From positions 31,781 to 95,780 of the forward strand of contig NZ_SLXB01000014.1 of assembly GCF_004342845.1 (NCBI RefSeq): a stretch of DNA of 64,000 bases. Reading direction: 5' to 3'. The notes beneath the pieces were generated by a model. The model worked only from the letters and a program-made list of their open reading frames with translations, did not search any database and was not told the origin of the DNA. Of the stretch, positions 1 to 8,364 are shown piece by piece (position 1 is the first letter of the stretch; every line of letters begins with the position of its first letter). Origin of the DNA: Prevotella heparinolytica. Lineage in GTDB: Bacteria > Bacteroidota > Bacteroidia > Bacteroidales > Bacteroidaceae. Both the position numbers and the translations under genes were made by a program.

Positions 1-117
1 TTCTTCGGTGTTGCCGGGTATGTCGGCCAGCCAGTCGTAGGTGTTCAGTTGCTTATCCTGTTTGCCGCAACTCTTGCAGCACAGTTTTCCGCTTCCGTTA
101 TATAGTTTGTATTCCAT
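1..117 (-). CDS. PSP1/RicT-family protein, N-terminal part (runs off window)
   Basis: Only the first 39 codons are in the window; the gene continues to the left of base 1. The start is the ATG whose complement lies at 115-117. The visible N-terminus has a Cys-rich pattern (CCKSCGKQD) followed by TYDWLADIPGN, which I recognise from the PSP1/RicT proteins that follow holB in Bacteroides. In Bacillus, RicT is part of a Y-complex with iron-sulfur clusters acting on RNA processing; the role in Bacteroidetes is not established. It lies 76 bp downstream of holB on the same strand, so the two are probably co-transcribed. The identification rests on a short fragment and the neighbour. Confidence 0.6.
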   Translation of the reverse strand, partial: MEYKLYNGSGKLCCKSCGKQDKQLNTYDWLADIPGNTEE

Positions 118-193
118 CTCTTTATATATTATTTTTTGACTATTGGTTTATTTATTGTTTCAATGCTTTTTCGTCCGGTGCTTCCGCTTGTTG

Positions 194-1321
194 TTACTGC
201 TTCAGCAATACAATCATCTTCAGCGAGAAATCGAAAAACACCATGCGTGCGTTTACGTTCTGCTCGATGTGTATCTGGGCTTCGCTCAGTTCGTCCATGA
301 TGCCCGTCACGTTTCGCTCGTTGACGAACGGGGCAAAACGGGTGGCGAAGTTCTGTTCGGGCACGGTCATGTAGTTCATCTCCTTCCGGTGCAGGTTGTA
401 GATGAAGTTTTCCCGTATCATGCGCTGGCAATATTCCAAGAAGTTCTTTTGCCGTTCGCGCCCCATACCGGCCACTTGTTCGCTCCATTGCTTCATCTCC
501 CTTATCTTGCGTTGGTAAGAGAGGCGCATCAGGCTGACGAAGAGGTTGAAAAACAACTCGTTCTCTTCGTTCAGGTGAATGGTTTCCAATGCTTTGATGA
601 AGTTTCCGTTGGCCAGATGGGCAATGGCTTCGCTGTCTGCCTGTTGCACGCCGTACTTCTCTCGCAAAGCTTTCGCTATGTCCGTTTCCTCAATCAGAGG
701 AATGTTGAAGCGCTGTGTGCGGCTGATGATGGTGGGCAGAATCATTTCGGGAGTCTCGGAAACCAGCAGGAATACGGTTTTTTCCGGTGGCTCCTCCAAC
801 AGTTTGAGCAACTTGTTGGCACAGACTTCATGCAGCTTTTCGGGTAGCCATACGATGGTTGTCTTATATCCTCCTTCGCTCGACTTCAGGCTGAGCTTGC
901 GGATTATCTCGTCACTTTCTTTGGCGTAGATGATGGCCTGCCCGTTCTCCGCTTCCATCTCGTTCAGCCAATGGTTGAGGCCGAAATAAGGAGTGGTAAG
1001 CATCAAGTGCCGCCACTCGGCGATGTAGTCGTCGCACACCTCTTTTTTCCCTTTGGCGTTCTTCACGATGGGAAACATGAAATGAACGTCGGGGTGCACC
1101 AGTTTGTTCCACTTCACGCACGAGGGGCAAGTGCCGCAGGCATCCGTATCCGTGCGGTTGGGGCAGCAGATGTAGCGGGCGTAGGCCAGTGCCAACGGCA
1201 GTTTGCCGACTCCGGGAGGGCCGCAGAAAAGTTGCGCATGCGGGATGCGTCCTTCTTGTACCTCCTGTATCAGCCTTTGCTTGGCGGCTCCTTGTCCTAT
1301 TACATCATTAAAACCGAACAC
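194..1321 (-). CDS. holB: DNA polymerase III subunit delta' (clamp loader)
   Basis: 375 aa AAA+ protein of the replicative clamp loader, cytoplasmic, working with DnaX and delta to load the beta clamp. The N-terminus has the RuvB/DnaX-like box (FGFNDVIGQ) and a P-loop GPPGVGK at residues 34-40 followed by Leu instead of Ser/Thr; delta' subunits are known to have a degenerate, non-hydrolysing ATP site. A Cys cluster (residues 52, 53, 62, 65, 68) forms the small zinc module typical of clamp-loader subunits. EEPPEKTVFLLVSE and the SRTQRF (SRC-like) arginine-finger region follow near residues 175-205. It is upstream of the PSP1-like gene and downstream of metF on the same strand. Confidence 0.95.
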   Translation of the reverse strand: MFGFNDVIGQGAAKQRLIQEVQEGRIPHAQLFCGPPGVGKLPLALAYARYICCPNRTDTDACGTCPSCVKWNKLVHPDVHFMFPIVKNAKGKKEVCDDYIAEWRHLMLTTPYFGLNHWLNEMEAENGQAIIYAKESDEIIRKLSLKSSEGGYKTTIVWLPEKLHEVCANKLLKLLEEPPEKTVFLLVSETPEMILPTIISRTQRFNIPLIEETDIAKALREKYGVQQADSEAIAHLANGNFIKALETIHLNEENELFFNLFVSLMRLSYQRKIREMKQWSEQVAGMGRERQKNFLEYCQRMIRENFIYNLHRKEMNYMTVPEQNFATRFAPFVNERNVTGIMDELSEAQIHIEQNVNARMVFFDFSLKMIVLLKQ

Positions 1322-1381
1322 GATATTTATATTGTTTGCTGTTTGATAATCTACGATTTACTGTTTGCGTGAGAAAGCCGG

Positions 1382-2335
1382 TTAATAAATCTGCCGGGCC
1401 ACTTCCTTTATGCTGTCCGTGGCACCTACGGAATAGAAGTGCAGGCTCGGCACACCCTTTGCTATCAGCTCCTTGCATTGCTGCACGCACCATTCGATGC
1501 CTACCTGTTGCACCTCCTTGTCGCTTTTGCATTTCAGCACCTCTTTGGTCAACTCTTCGGGCAAGTCTACCTTAAAGGTTTTGGGTATCATGTTGATTTG
1601 CGACAGTTTCTTGAGGGGCTTGATGCCCGGAATGATGGGGATGGTGATGCCTTCGAGGCGGGCGCGTTCCACAAAGTCGAAGAACTTGCGGTTGTCATAG
1701 AAAAGCTGGGTGACGGCATATTCGGCTCCGGTTTCCATCTTCTTCTTCAGCCAGTAGATGTCCGTATGTATGTTGGGCGCCTCTTCGTGTTTCTCCGGAT
1801 AGCAGGCCACACCGTAAGAGAACGGTGTCTTGGTGATTTTCATCTCGGAGCCGTCCACAAATATGCCCTTGTTGAAGTTGTTGATTTGCTCTTGCAGTTC
1901 GATGGCGTGGTGATATCCGTTGCCTTCGGGGGTAAACGCGGACTCGTGCTTGGCCTTGTCGCCACGCAGCACCAATAAATCCGTGATGCCCAGAAATTGC
2001 AGGTCGAGCAATACGTATTCCGTATCTTCGCGCGTGAATCCGCTGCAAAGGATATGCGGCACCATGGTGATGTTGTATCTGTTCTGGATAGCGGCGGCTA
2101 CGGCAACCGTTCCCGGACGGCGGCGCAAGCGGTTGCGTTGGTACAATCCGTTGCCAAGGTCTTTGTACACATACTCGCTGCGATGGGTGGTGATATTGAT
2201 GTATTTGGGGTCGAACTCCCGTAGCGTATCGATGGTTTCGTACAGCTTTTCGATTCCGGTTCCTTTCAACGGCGGCAATATCTCGAAAGAAAAAGCTGTC
2301 TTTTCATGACTGTTTATCAGGTCTATTACTCTCAT
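1382..2335 (-). CDS. metF: methylenetetrahydrofolate reductase
   Basis: 317 aa FAD enzyme that reduces 5,10-methylene-THF to 5-methyl-THF, the methyl donor for methionine synthesis. The N-terminus FSFEILPPLKG holds the conserved catalytic Glu, and TTHRSEY and the SVGATDSIKEVARQIY C-terminus are typical of the family; full length. An upstream ATG at 2380 is in frame, but I place the start at 2335 (MRVIDLINSHEKT). A TATTTTTG -7 box on the minus strand at 2386-2393 would put transcription start near 2380, leaving no room for the longer form. metA lies about 2.2 kb away, so methionine genes are loosely clustered here. Confidence 0.95.
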   Translation of the reverse strand: MRVIDLINSHEKTAFSFEILPPLKGTGIEKLYETIDTLREFDPKYINITTHRSEYVYKDLGNGLYQRNRLRRRPGTVAVAAAIQNRYNITMVPHILCSGFTREDTEYVLLDLQFLGITDLLVLRGDKAKHESAFTPEGNGYHHAIELQEQINNFNKGIFVDGSEMKITKTPFSYGVACYPEKHEEAPNIHTDIYWLKKKMETGAEYAVTQLFYDNRKFFDFVERARLEGITIPIIPGIKPLKKLSQINMIPKTFKVDLPEELTKEVLKCKSDKEVQQVGIEWCVQQCKELIAKGVPSLHFYSVGATDSIKEVARQIY

Positions 2336-2385
2336 TTCTTTTTCGTTGTTTTTTGTCCTTGTGGCAAAAACATTACACATTGGGA

Positions 2386-2393
2386 CAAAAATA
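2386..2393 (-). promoter_or_regulatory. -7 box of metF promoter
   Basis: TATTTTTG on the minus strand fits the Bacteroides -7 consensus TAnnTTTG. It sits about 50 bp before the chosen metF start. No good TTTG at -33 is visible. Confidence 0.5.
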
Positions 2394-2428
2394 CGAAAAA
2401 GAAATGAGATATGCTGAAACAGAAGCCT

Positions 2429-4336
2429 CTATTCTTTGATACAGCGTATGGAAAGGGCTTTATAGTACTCTTGCCCGGTGATGTGGGCAGGCTGCCTGAT
2501 GAATTCATCGCTTTCACCCAAAAAATATACAGTGTTCTCCGAAAGGGTGTTTCGGGTCTTGTCCCAGCTCCAGAAAGCGGTCATCTTCTGTGCGCTGTAA
2601 TGTGCTCCTTTATACCACATCCCCACCGGAAAAGCGTTGAACCGGGCACGGTTATTTGTCGGCAAGGGTTCTCCGGATATCATTGTTTGCCACTCTCCGG
2701 CTTTCAAAACAGAGGCGTCATTGCCGAGATACTCCTTTAGTGCTTCCCAGTCTTCGTCCGAAGGAATCTTCCATCCTTCAGGGGCTAATTCTCCTGCCAA
2801 TATGGCTTCGCCGTTGTAAAAATAAATGGTAAGTCCGTCCGGTTTGTAATAGCCGGCTTTGTCTTTGCCTAATGCGGTCTGTTGGCTCAGGTTCGTCCCA
2901 TTTCGGTAGCTTGTGGCACGTAGTTCTTTTCCCATCCAGTATTGTTTTCCTATCTTGGTGATGGGATACTGGTCTATGATTCCTTTTCTTATGTCCAGCA
3001 AGGTATGGCTGGCCACATTCACTTTGACGGCATTTTCCGGTTTCCTCAAAGACAACTTATGGGCGGCATCTATGTAAAGTTTATCGACGGAAGCAGTATC
3101 TCCTTGAGTGTAAGAGAAACCGTGGCCGTATGTGTTCCAACTTATTTTTCCTCCGCAGATGTTGTCGGTGCAATCCATGAGTTGCAATACAATGCCGTTA
3201 CTTAAATCGGCCTTTTCGTTTTCTCCCATAGGATAGGCTGTGAGGGCTCTGGAGGTTAGCGTCCCCGATCTAAGATATTCTTGGCAAATTTCTGCCACAG
3301 GCATTCCTTCGTGATAGACCCTGTAAATATTGGATTGTGAAAAAGAGAGTGCCGAGAGATGTATGGCGGTATAGTCGGCCGTGTTGTCGGTCTCAATGGC
3401 TTCCACGTTCTCCCAAGCCTTGATTTGTCCGGCAAATCCATTCAGTATGTTGCTGGTGCTTTGTATGGCAGACACATTGATGGAACATTGCATGTTGCTC
3501 CCTATCTTCATGCTTGGTATGGCGCAACTGTATAACCGTCCGCTCCATTCAATGATGAAAAAATACTTCCCTTCCTCTATGGCCTGCGGTATGATGATGA
3601 TTTCCTTTCCCACCAGTTTGTTGTCTTTCACGCTCCATACTCCGGAGGCTATGATGTCTTTCGTCCCTTCAAGATTGCTGAATGTTCCGTCCTCCAGATT
3701 ATAGTCGGCGGATGTTTTGAACCCGGTGGCTATGATTCGCGGGTTGGCTTTCAACAAGTTATCGGCCTTATTGCCCGTGCCGGGAATGAGCGTGACGGTC
3801 AGCTTGGCGAGTTTATGTTGGAATTCAAGTGCCACTGTCTTGCTTTTACCGGTAATGTTCTTTGCCGTAGCCACTAAGAAATCGCTCTGCGAGCGGCTCT
3901 TCTCGTTACTCTGATCGGTCTGCACCGATACGGGAAGGGTGGAAGTGCCCTCCGGTACACCTTCAGATTGATAAGGATAATAACTGATGAAATTCAGTGG
4001 CACATCCCCTTCGGGATAAAATACGGTTTTCTTCGGAACGAGCGTAGAGCCTTCGGTATACTCCAAAGGCAGATTGTTGATGTATCGCTTCCCTTTGATG
4101 GAACTTGACGAGGTAGTGGCGATGAGTCCCATTTGGTCTCCTTTTTCAAAAAGGTTACCGGTTACTTTGGTGGTTGCTTTTTTTATCTTGACGGAAAAGG
4201 AGATGGGGATAGTTCCTTCTTCTAATTCCGTCTCTGCATCTTCGCCGATGCTGTTTACACATGCGGTATTGCAAAAAACAATACTGCAAAGCAAGACCGC
4301 ATTAAGTAATCTTGTTAAAAAGCTTTGTCTTTTCAT
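2429..4336 (-). CDS. fimbrillin-family lipoprotein with C-terminal FISUMP domain
   Basis: 635 aa from the ATG at 4336. The N-terminus is a lipoprotein signal (basic MKRQ, hydrophobic stretch, lipobox CNTAC), so the protein is probably exported and lipid-anchored on the surface. The middle resembles fimbrillin/Mfa-like proteins (ATTKVTGNLFEKGDQMGLIAT, FQHKLAKLTVTLIPG). The C-terminal ~150 residues match the FISUMP fold (GWKIPSDEDWEALKEYL...ALSIRCIKE). A TATATTTG -7 box on the minus strand at 4369-4376 supports this start over an in-frame ATG at 4381. It stands alone, not in a pilus operon; its FISUMP end shows no sign of the NNC-codon variation seen in the two adhesins near 18-24 kb. Confidence 0.8.
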   Translation of the reverse strand: MKRQSFLTRLLNAVLLCSIVFCNTACVNSIGEDAETELEEGTIPISFSVKIKKATTKVTGNLFEKGDQMGLIATTSSSSIKGKRYINNLPLEYTEGSTLVPKKTVFYPEGDVPLNFISYYPYQSEGVPEGTSTLPVSVQTDQSNEKSRSQSDFLVATAKNITGKSKTVALEFQHKLAKLTVTLIPGTGNKADNLLKANPRIIATGFKTSADYNLEDGTFSNLEGTKDIIASGVWSVKDNKLVGKEIIIIPQAIEEGKYFFIIEWSGRLYSCAIPSMKIGSNMQCSINVSAIQSTSNILNGFAGQIKAWENVEAIETDNTADYTAIHLSALSFSQSNIYRVYHEGMPVAEICQEYLRSGTLTSRALTAYPMGENEKADLSNGIVLQLMDCTDNICGGKISWNTYGHGFSYTQGDTASVDKLYIDAAHKLSLRKPENAVKVNVASHTLLDIRKGIIDQYPITKIGKQYWMGKELRATSYRNGTNLSQQTALGKDKAGYYKPDGLTIYFYNGEAILAGELAPEGWKIPSDEDWEALKEYLGNDASVLKAGEWQTMISGEPLPTNNRARFNAFPVGMWYKGAHYSAQKMTAFWSWDKTRNTLSENTVYFLGESDEFIRQPAHITGQEYYKALSIRCIKE

Positions 4337-4507
4337 AATATAATCAGATATATTTTGGTAAACAGATGCAAATATAATCAAATGTGTTAAAAGAGAAAGC
4401 GTAAATCAATAAAATCTTTTATAATTTATTTATTACACTTTGTTTTTTATCTAACTTTACACGCTAAAATCATATATAATAACAAGTTAAATCATAGACA
4501 TCGTTTC

Positions 4508-5425
4508 ATGCCTTTAAATTTACCCGATAAGCTGCCCGCTATCGAGTTGCTCAAAGAAGAGAATATTTTTGTTATCGACAACTCTCGGGCAACCCAACAA
4601 GATATCCGGCCTTTGCGCATTGTCATCCTGAACTTGATGCCGTTGAAGATTACAACGGAGACCGATCTGGTACGTTTGCTATCCAACACCCCTCTTCAGG
4701 TGGAAATCTCGTTCATGAAGATCAAGAGCCATACCCCTAAGAATACCCCGATAGAACATATGAAGGCATTCTATACGGATTTCTACAAGATGCGTGGCGA
4801 GAAGTACGACGGTATGATTATTACCGGTGCCCCGGTGGAGCAGATGGATTTTGAGAAGGTGTCTTATTGGAATGAGATGACCGAAATATTCGATTGGGCG
4901 CGTACGCACGTAACATCCACCCTCTATATCTGTTGGGCGGCTCAAGCCGGACTTTACTATCACTACGGTATCCCCAAATATCCTTTGGAAAAGAAAATGT
5001 TCGGTATCTTCGAACATCGCACCTTACTTCCGTTGCATCCTATCTTCAGAGGATTTGACGATGTGTTCCACGTACCTCACAGCCGCCATACCGAAGTGCG
5101 CAGGGAAGACATCCTGAACGTGCCCGAACTCACTTTGCTTTCCGAATCGAAAGAGGCCGGCGTATATATGGCCGTGGGGCGCGGTGGACGTGAGTTCTTT
5201 ATAACCGGTCATTCGGAATACTCCCCGTTGACGTTGGACACGGAATATCGTCGTGATTTGGCTAAGGGATTGCCCATCGAAGTTCCTTGCAACTATTATG
5301 TAGACAACGATCCCGACAAGGAAGTGCTGGTGCGTTGGCGTGCCCATGCCAATTTGCTGTTCTCCAACTGGCTGAACTACTTCGTATATCAGGAAACTCC
5401 ATATAATATAGAAGAGATTGAATAA
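4508..5425 (+). CDS. metA: homoserine O-acyltransferase, MetA family (acetyl-CoA type predicted)
   Basis: 305 aa, full length. It acylates homoserine in methionine synthesis. Catalytic Cys142 (YICWAAQAG), His235 and Glu237 (TGHSEYSP) are all present at the classical MetA positions. Residue 111 is Glu ([10 protein letters not shown]). In characterised MetA enzymes Glu111 goes with acetyl-CoA use and Gly111 with succinyl-CoA, so homoserine O-acetyltransferase activity is the better prediction despite the usual succinyltransferase label. It is transcribed alone, 56 bp before the U32 gene on the same strand. Confidence 0.95.
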   Translation: MPLNLPDKLPAIELLKEENIFVIDNSRATQQDIRPLRIVILNLMPLKITTETDLVRLLSNTPLQVEISFMKIKSHTPKNTPIEHMKAFYTDFYKMRGEKYDGMIITGAPVEQMDFEKVSYWNEMTEIFDWARTHVTSTLYICWAAQAGLYYHYGIPKYPLEKKMFGIFEHRTLLPLHPIFRGFDDVFHVPHSRHTEVRREDILNVPELTLLSESKEAGVYMAVGRGGREFFITGHSEYSPLTLDTEYRRDLAKGLPIEVPCNYYVDNDPDKEVLVRWRAHANLLFSNWLNYFVYQETPYNIEEIE

Positions 5426-5481
5426 TACCGGCAGTGCCGGAGGAGAATACCGGATTTCCTCCGCTCTTGTAGCTGAATAGT

Positions 5482-7335
5482 ATGGTTAAACAGAGAAAAA
5501 TAGAGTTGCTGGCTCCGGCAAAGAATCTGGAGTGTGGCATTGAGGCGGTCAACCACGGGGCGGATGCGGTGTATATCGGTGCGCCTAAGTTCGGTGCCCG
5601 TGCTGCGGCAGTCAATTCGTTGGAAGACATTGCGGCATTGGTGGCGTATGCCCATTTGTACAATGTTCGTATATACGTCACGGTCAATACCATTCTGAAA
5701 GAAGAAGAACTGGAGGAGACGGAAAAGATGATTTGGGCCTTATATCGTCTGGGGGTAGATGCCTTGATTGTGCAGGACATGGGTATCACCCGGTTGAATC
5801 TGCCTCCTTTGCCTCTTCATGCAAGCACGCAGATGGACAACCGCACTCCTGAGAAAGTACGCTTCCTGGCCGAAGCAGGTTTTCGTCAGGTGGTGTTGGC
5901 GCGCGAACTTTCTTTGCGCGAGATAGGGCAGATTCATGCTGCTTGTCCTACGGTGCCGCTCGAGGTGTTTGTGCATGGAGCATTGTGTGTGAGTTATAGC
6001 GGGCAATGCTATGTCAGTCAAGCCTGTTTCGGACGCAGCGCCAATCGCGGAGAGTGTGCACAGTTTTGTCGGTTGCCATTCAGCCTGCAAGATGCGGACG
6101 GGAAAACCATTGTGCGCGACAAGCACTTGCTCTCCTTGAAAGACCTGAACCAAAGCGAGGTGTTGGAGAGCCTGCTGGATGCCGGCGTCACTTCCCTGAA
6201 GATTGAAGGACGCTTGAAAGACGTCACTTATGTGAAGAATGTGACGGCTGCTTACCGCCAAAAACTGGATGCTGTCTTTGCACGCCGTCAAGAATATGTC
6301 CGTGCTTCTTCGGGTACGTGCCGTTTTGATTTTAAGCCCCAATTGGATAAGAGTTTCAGTCGCGGTTTTACCCATTATTTCCTGTACGAGCGCGAGCAAG
6401 GCATTGCTTCGTTCGATACTCCGAAGTCGTTGGGTGAAGAGATGGGAACCCTGAAGGAACTGCGTGGCAATTACCTCACGGTGGCCGGGGTAAAACCCTT
6501 CCATAATGGGGATGGAGTCTGCTTTTTGGACGAACAGGGGCGTTTGCAGGGCTTTCGCATCAACCGGGTGGATGGCAACAAGCTTTATCCGGCGGGAGAG
6601 ATGCCCCGCATCAAACCGCGTACTCCTCTTTACCGCAATTTCGATCAGGAATTCGAGCGTCTGCTCACCCACAAGTCGTCCGAGCGCAAGATACGTGTCG
6701 GCTGGGAATTGGCCGATACGGCTTTTGGCTTCAGCCTGACCCTTGCCGACGAGGACGACAATCGGGTGACGCTCTCTTTCCCTTACTCGAAGGAAGAGGC
6801 GCGTACCCCGCAGGCAGATAATTTGCGCACCCAACTCGCCAAGTTGGGCAATACGCCGTTCGAGGTGGGTGGTGGCCTTTCCGATGACGCTTCGGGCATT
6901 GACCTGAACCTTTCACACAACTGGTTCTTGCCGGCTTCTGTGGTGGCTGACTGGCGGCGTCAGGCTGTGGACAAACTGGTGTCGGTGCGCCGCATCAACT
7001 ACCGGCGCGAGACGGCCGTATGGAAGCCGACCAAGCATGCGTTCCCGACAACATCGCTGACCTATTTGGGCAATGTGATGAACAGTGCCGCCCGTAGCTT
7101 TTATCTGGCTCATGGTGTCTCTTCCGTGGCTCCCGCCTACGAAGCACAGGCCGTTCCGGATGCTGCGCTCATGTTCTGCAAGCATTGCCTGCGTTTCAGC
7201 ATGGGGTGGTGTCCTACCCACCAGAAAGGACGCTCGCCTTATCGCGAACCCTATTATTTGGTGGGGACGGATGGCAAACGGTTCAAGTTGGCTTTCGATT
7301 GTAAGAACTGCCAAATGAAGGTCTATGCGGAGTAG
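5482..7335 (+). CDS. U32-family protein, RlhA-like (rRNA C2501 hydroxylation) candidate
   Basis: 617 aa. The N-terminal TIM-barrel of peptidase family U32 is clear (ELLAPAKNLECGIEAVNHGADAVY, LHASTQMDN, FVHGALCVSYSGQC). Conserved cysteines (CYVSQACFGRSANRGECAQFC, near residues 175-195) are the likely Fe-S ligands, and further Cys pairs occur at the very C-terminus (FCKHCLRF, FDCKNCQM). Length and the DUF3656-like C-terminal half fit E. coli RlhA/YdcP, which makes 5-hydroxycytidine in 23S rRNA, better than a real protease. Assignment to RlhA is inference; U32 membership is secure. The following lipoprotein gene starts 70 bp later. Confidence 0.85.
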   Translation: MVKQRKIELLAPAKNLECGIEAVNHGADAVYIGAPKFGARAAAVNSLEDIAALVAYAHLYNVRIYVTVNTILKEEELEETEKMIWALYRLGVDALIVQDMGITRLNLPPLPLHASTQMDNRTPEKVRFLAEAGFRQVVLARELSLREIGQIHAACPTVPLEVFVHGALCVSYSGQCYVSQACFGRSANRGECAQFCRLPFSLQDADGKTIVRDKHLLSLKDLNQSEVLESLLDAGVTSLKIEGRLKDVTYVKNVTAAYRQKLDAVFARRQEYVRASSGTCRFDFKPQLDKSFSRGFTHYFLYEREQGIASFDTPKSLGEEMGTLKELRGNYLTVAGVKPFHNGDGVCFLDEQGRLQGFRINRVDGNKLYPAGEMPRIKPRTPLYRNFDQEFERLLTHKSSERKIRVGWELADTAFGFSLTLADEDDNRVTLSFPYSKEEARTPQADNLRTQLAKLGNTPFEVGGGLSDDASGIDLNLSHNWFLPASVVADWRRQAVDKLVSVRRINYRRETAVWKPTKHAFPTTSLTYLGNVMNSAARSFYLAHGVSSVAPAYEAQAVPDAALMFCKHCLRFSMGWCPTHQKGRSPYREPYYLVGTDGKRFKLAFDCKNCQMKVYAE

Positions 7336-7405
7336 GGAAGGGACATATCAGGAAGGGCGATGCCTCGACCGGGTGCACGGTGCGGAGAGAAGCTTGCGCA
7401 GGGCG

Positions 7406-8362
7406 ATGGTTCGGGTGTTCTTGCTGTTCTTCTCTTTGATGGCGGCCTCTTGCCACTATTCCCGTCCGAATCTGGAGGATGAGAGCCTGAGCGCAGATAC
7501 CCGCGACTCGCTGGCCTACCTCTTTGAGCGTCACTACACTTGGAATACAAATCTGGAAGTGCGGGCCGACTCCGTCAATCTGGCTTGCTTGCCGGTGAAG
7601 GATTGTTACAACATGCTGCATAAGGGCGATAGGGTGGTGGTGGCAGAGTTCGCTGTCCATCCGACGGATAGTGTGGATAGCATCTGGGTGAAGCTGGCTC
7701 ACTCGCAGGAGATTCAGGGCTGGTTGCGAGAGTCGGAAATGATGCGTGCATTTGTTCCCACCGACAGCATTTCGCAGGCTATTTATCTTTTCAGTGATAC
7801 CCATGCCTCTTATTTCATAGCTGTTTTTGCCCTGTTTGTGCTGGTCTGGCTTTTCCGTACTTTTCGGCGTAAGCAGCTCAAGCTGGTTTACTTCAATGAT
7901 ATAGACAGTGTCTATCCGTTGCTGCTTTGTTTATTGATGGCATTCAGTGCCACGGTCTATGAGTCCATGCAGGTCTTTGTGCCCGAAACATGGCAGCATT
8001 TCTATTTCAATCCCACCTTGTCTCCTTTCAAGGTGCCCTTCATCCTTTCTGTTTTTCTGATGAGCATTTGGCTGTTCATCGTGGTGCTACTGGCTGTTCT
8101 GGATGATTTGTTCCGCCAACTCTCTCCGTCGGTGGCCGTATTCTATCTGTTGGGATTGGCTTCGTGCTGCATCTTCTGTTATTTCTTCTTTATTCTGGCT
8201 ACACATATTTATATAGGCTATCTGTTTCTGGCAGCTTTCGTGTGGGTGTTTTTCAAGAAACTGCGTTTGTCGTTGGCCGCTTCGCGCTACCGTTGCGGCA
8301 AGTGCGGACAGAAGATCCGGGAGAAAGGCATCTGTCCGCACTGTGGTGTTATGAATGAATAG
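7406..8362 (+). CDS. membrane lipoprotein with C-terminal zinc ribbon, function unknown
   Basis: 318 aa from the ATG at 7406; an in-frame ATG at 7325 overlaps the U32 gene and adds a non-signal-like extension. The N-terminus is a lipoprotein signal (MVRVFLLFFSLMAASC). Residues ~25-115 form an exported segment with an SH3-like look (GDRVVVAEFAVHPTDSVDSIWVKLAHSQEIQGWLRESEM), followed by several hydrophobic helices and a zinc ribbon at the end (YRCGKCGQKIREKGICPHCG). I do not recognise a function. The gene ends 2 bp from the convergent TonB receptor gene. The mix of a lipobox and membrane helices is unusual, and the first helix may simply be a signal anchor. Confidence 0.7.
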   Translation: MVRVFLLFFSLMAASCHYSRPNLEDESLSADTRDSLAYLFERHYTWNTNLEVRADSVNLACLPVKDCYNMLHKGDRVVVAEFAVHPTDSVDSIWVKLAHSQEIQGWLRESEMMRAFVPTDSISQAIYLFSDTHASYFIAVFALFVLVWLFRTFRRKQLKLVYFNDIDSVYPLLLCLLMAFSATVYESMQVFVPETWQHFYFNPTLSPFKVPFILSVFLMSIWLFIVVLLAVLDDLFRQLSPSVAVFYLLGLASCCIFCYFFFILATHIYIGYLFLAAFVWVFFKKLRLSLAASRYRCGKCGQKIREKGICPHCGVMNE

Positions 8363-8364
8363 GA

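Noticed and set aside
2429..3000. C-terminal FISUMP domain of the lipoprotein at 2429-4336 as a third DGR target or template
   Set aside because: It lacks the GYR...YWTAGP...NGW framework and NNC codon clustering.
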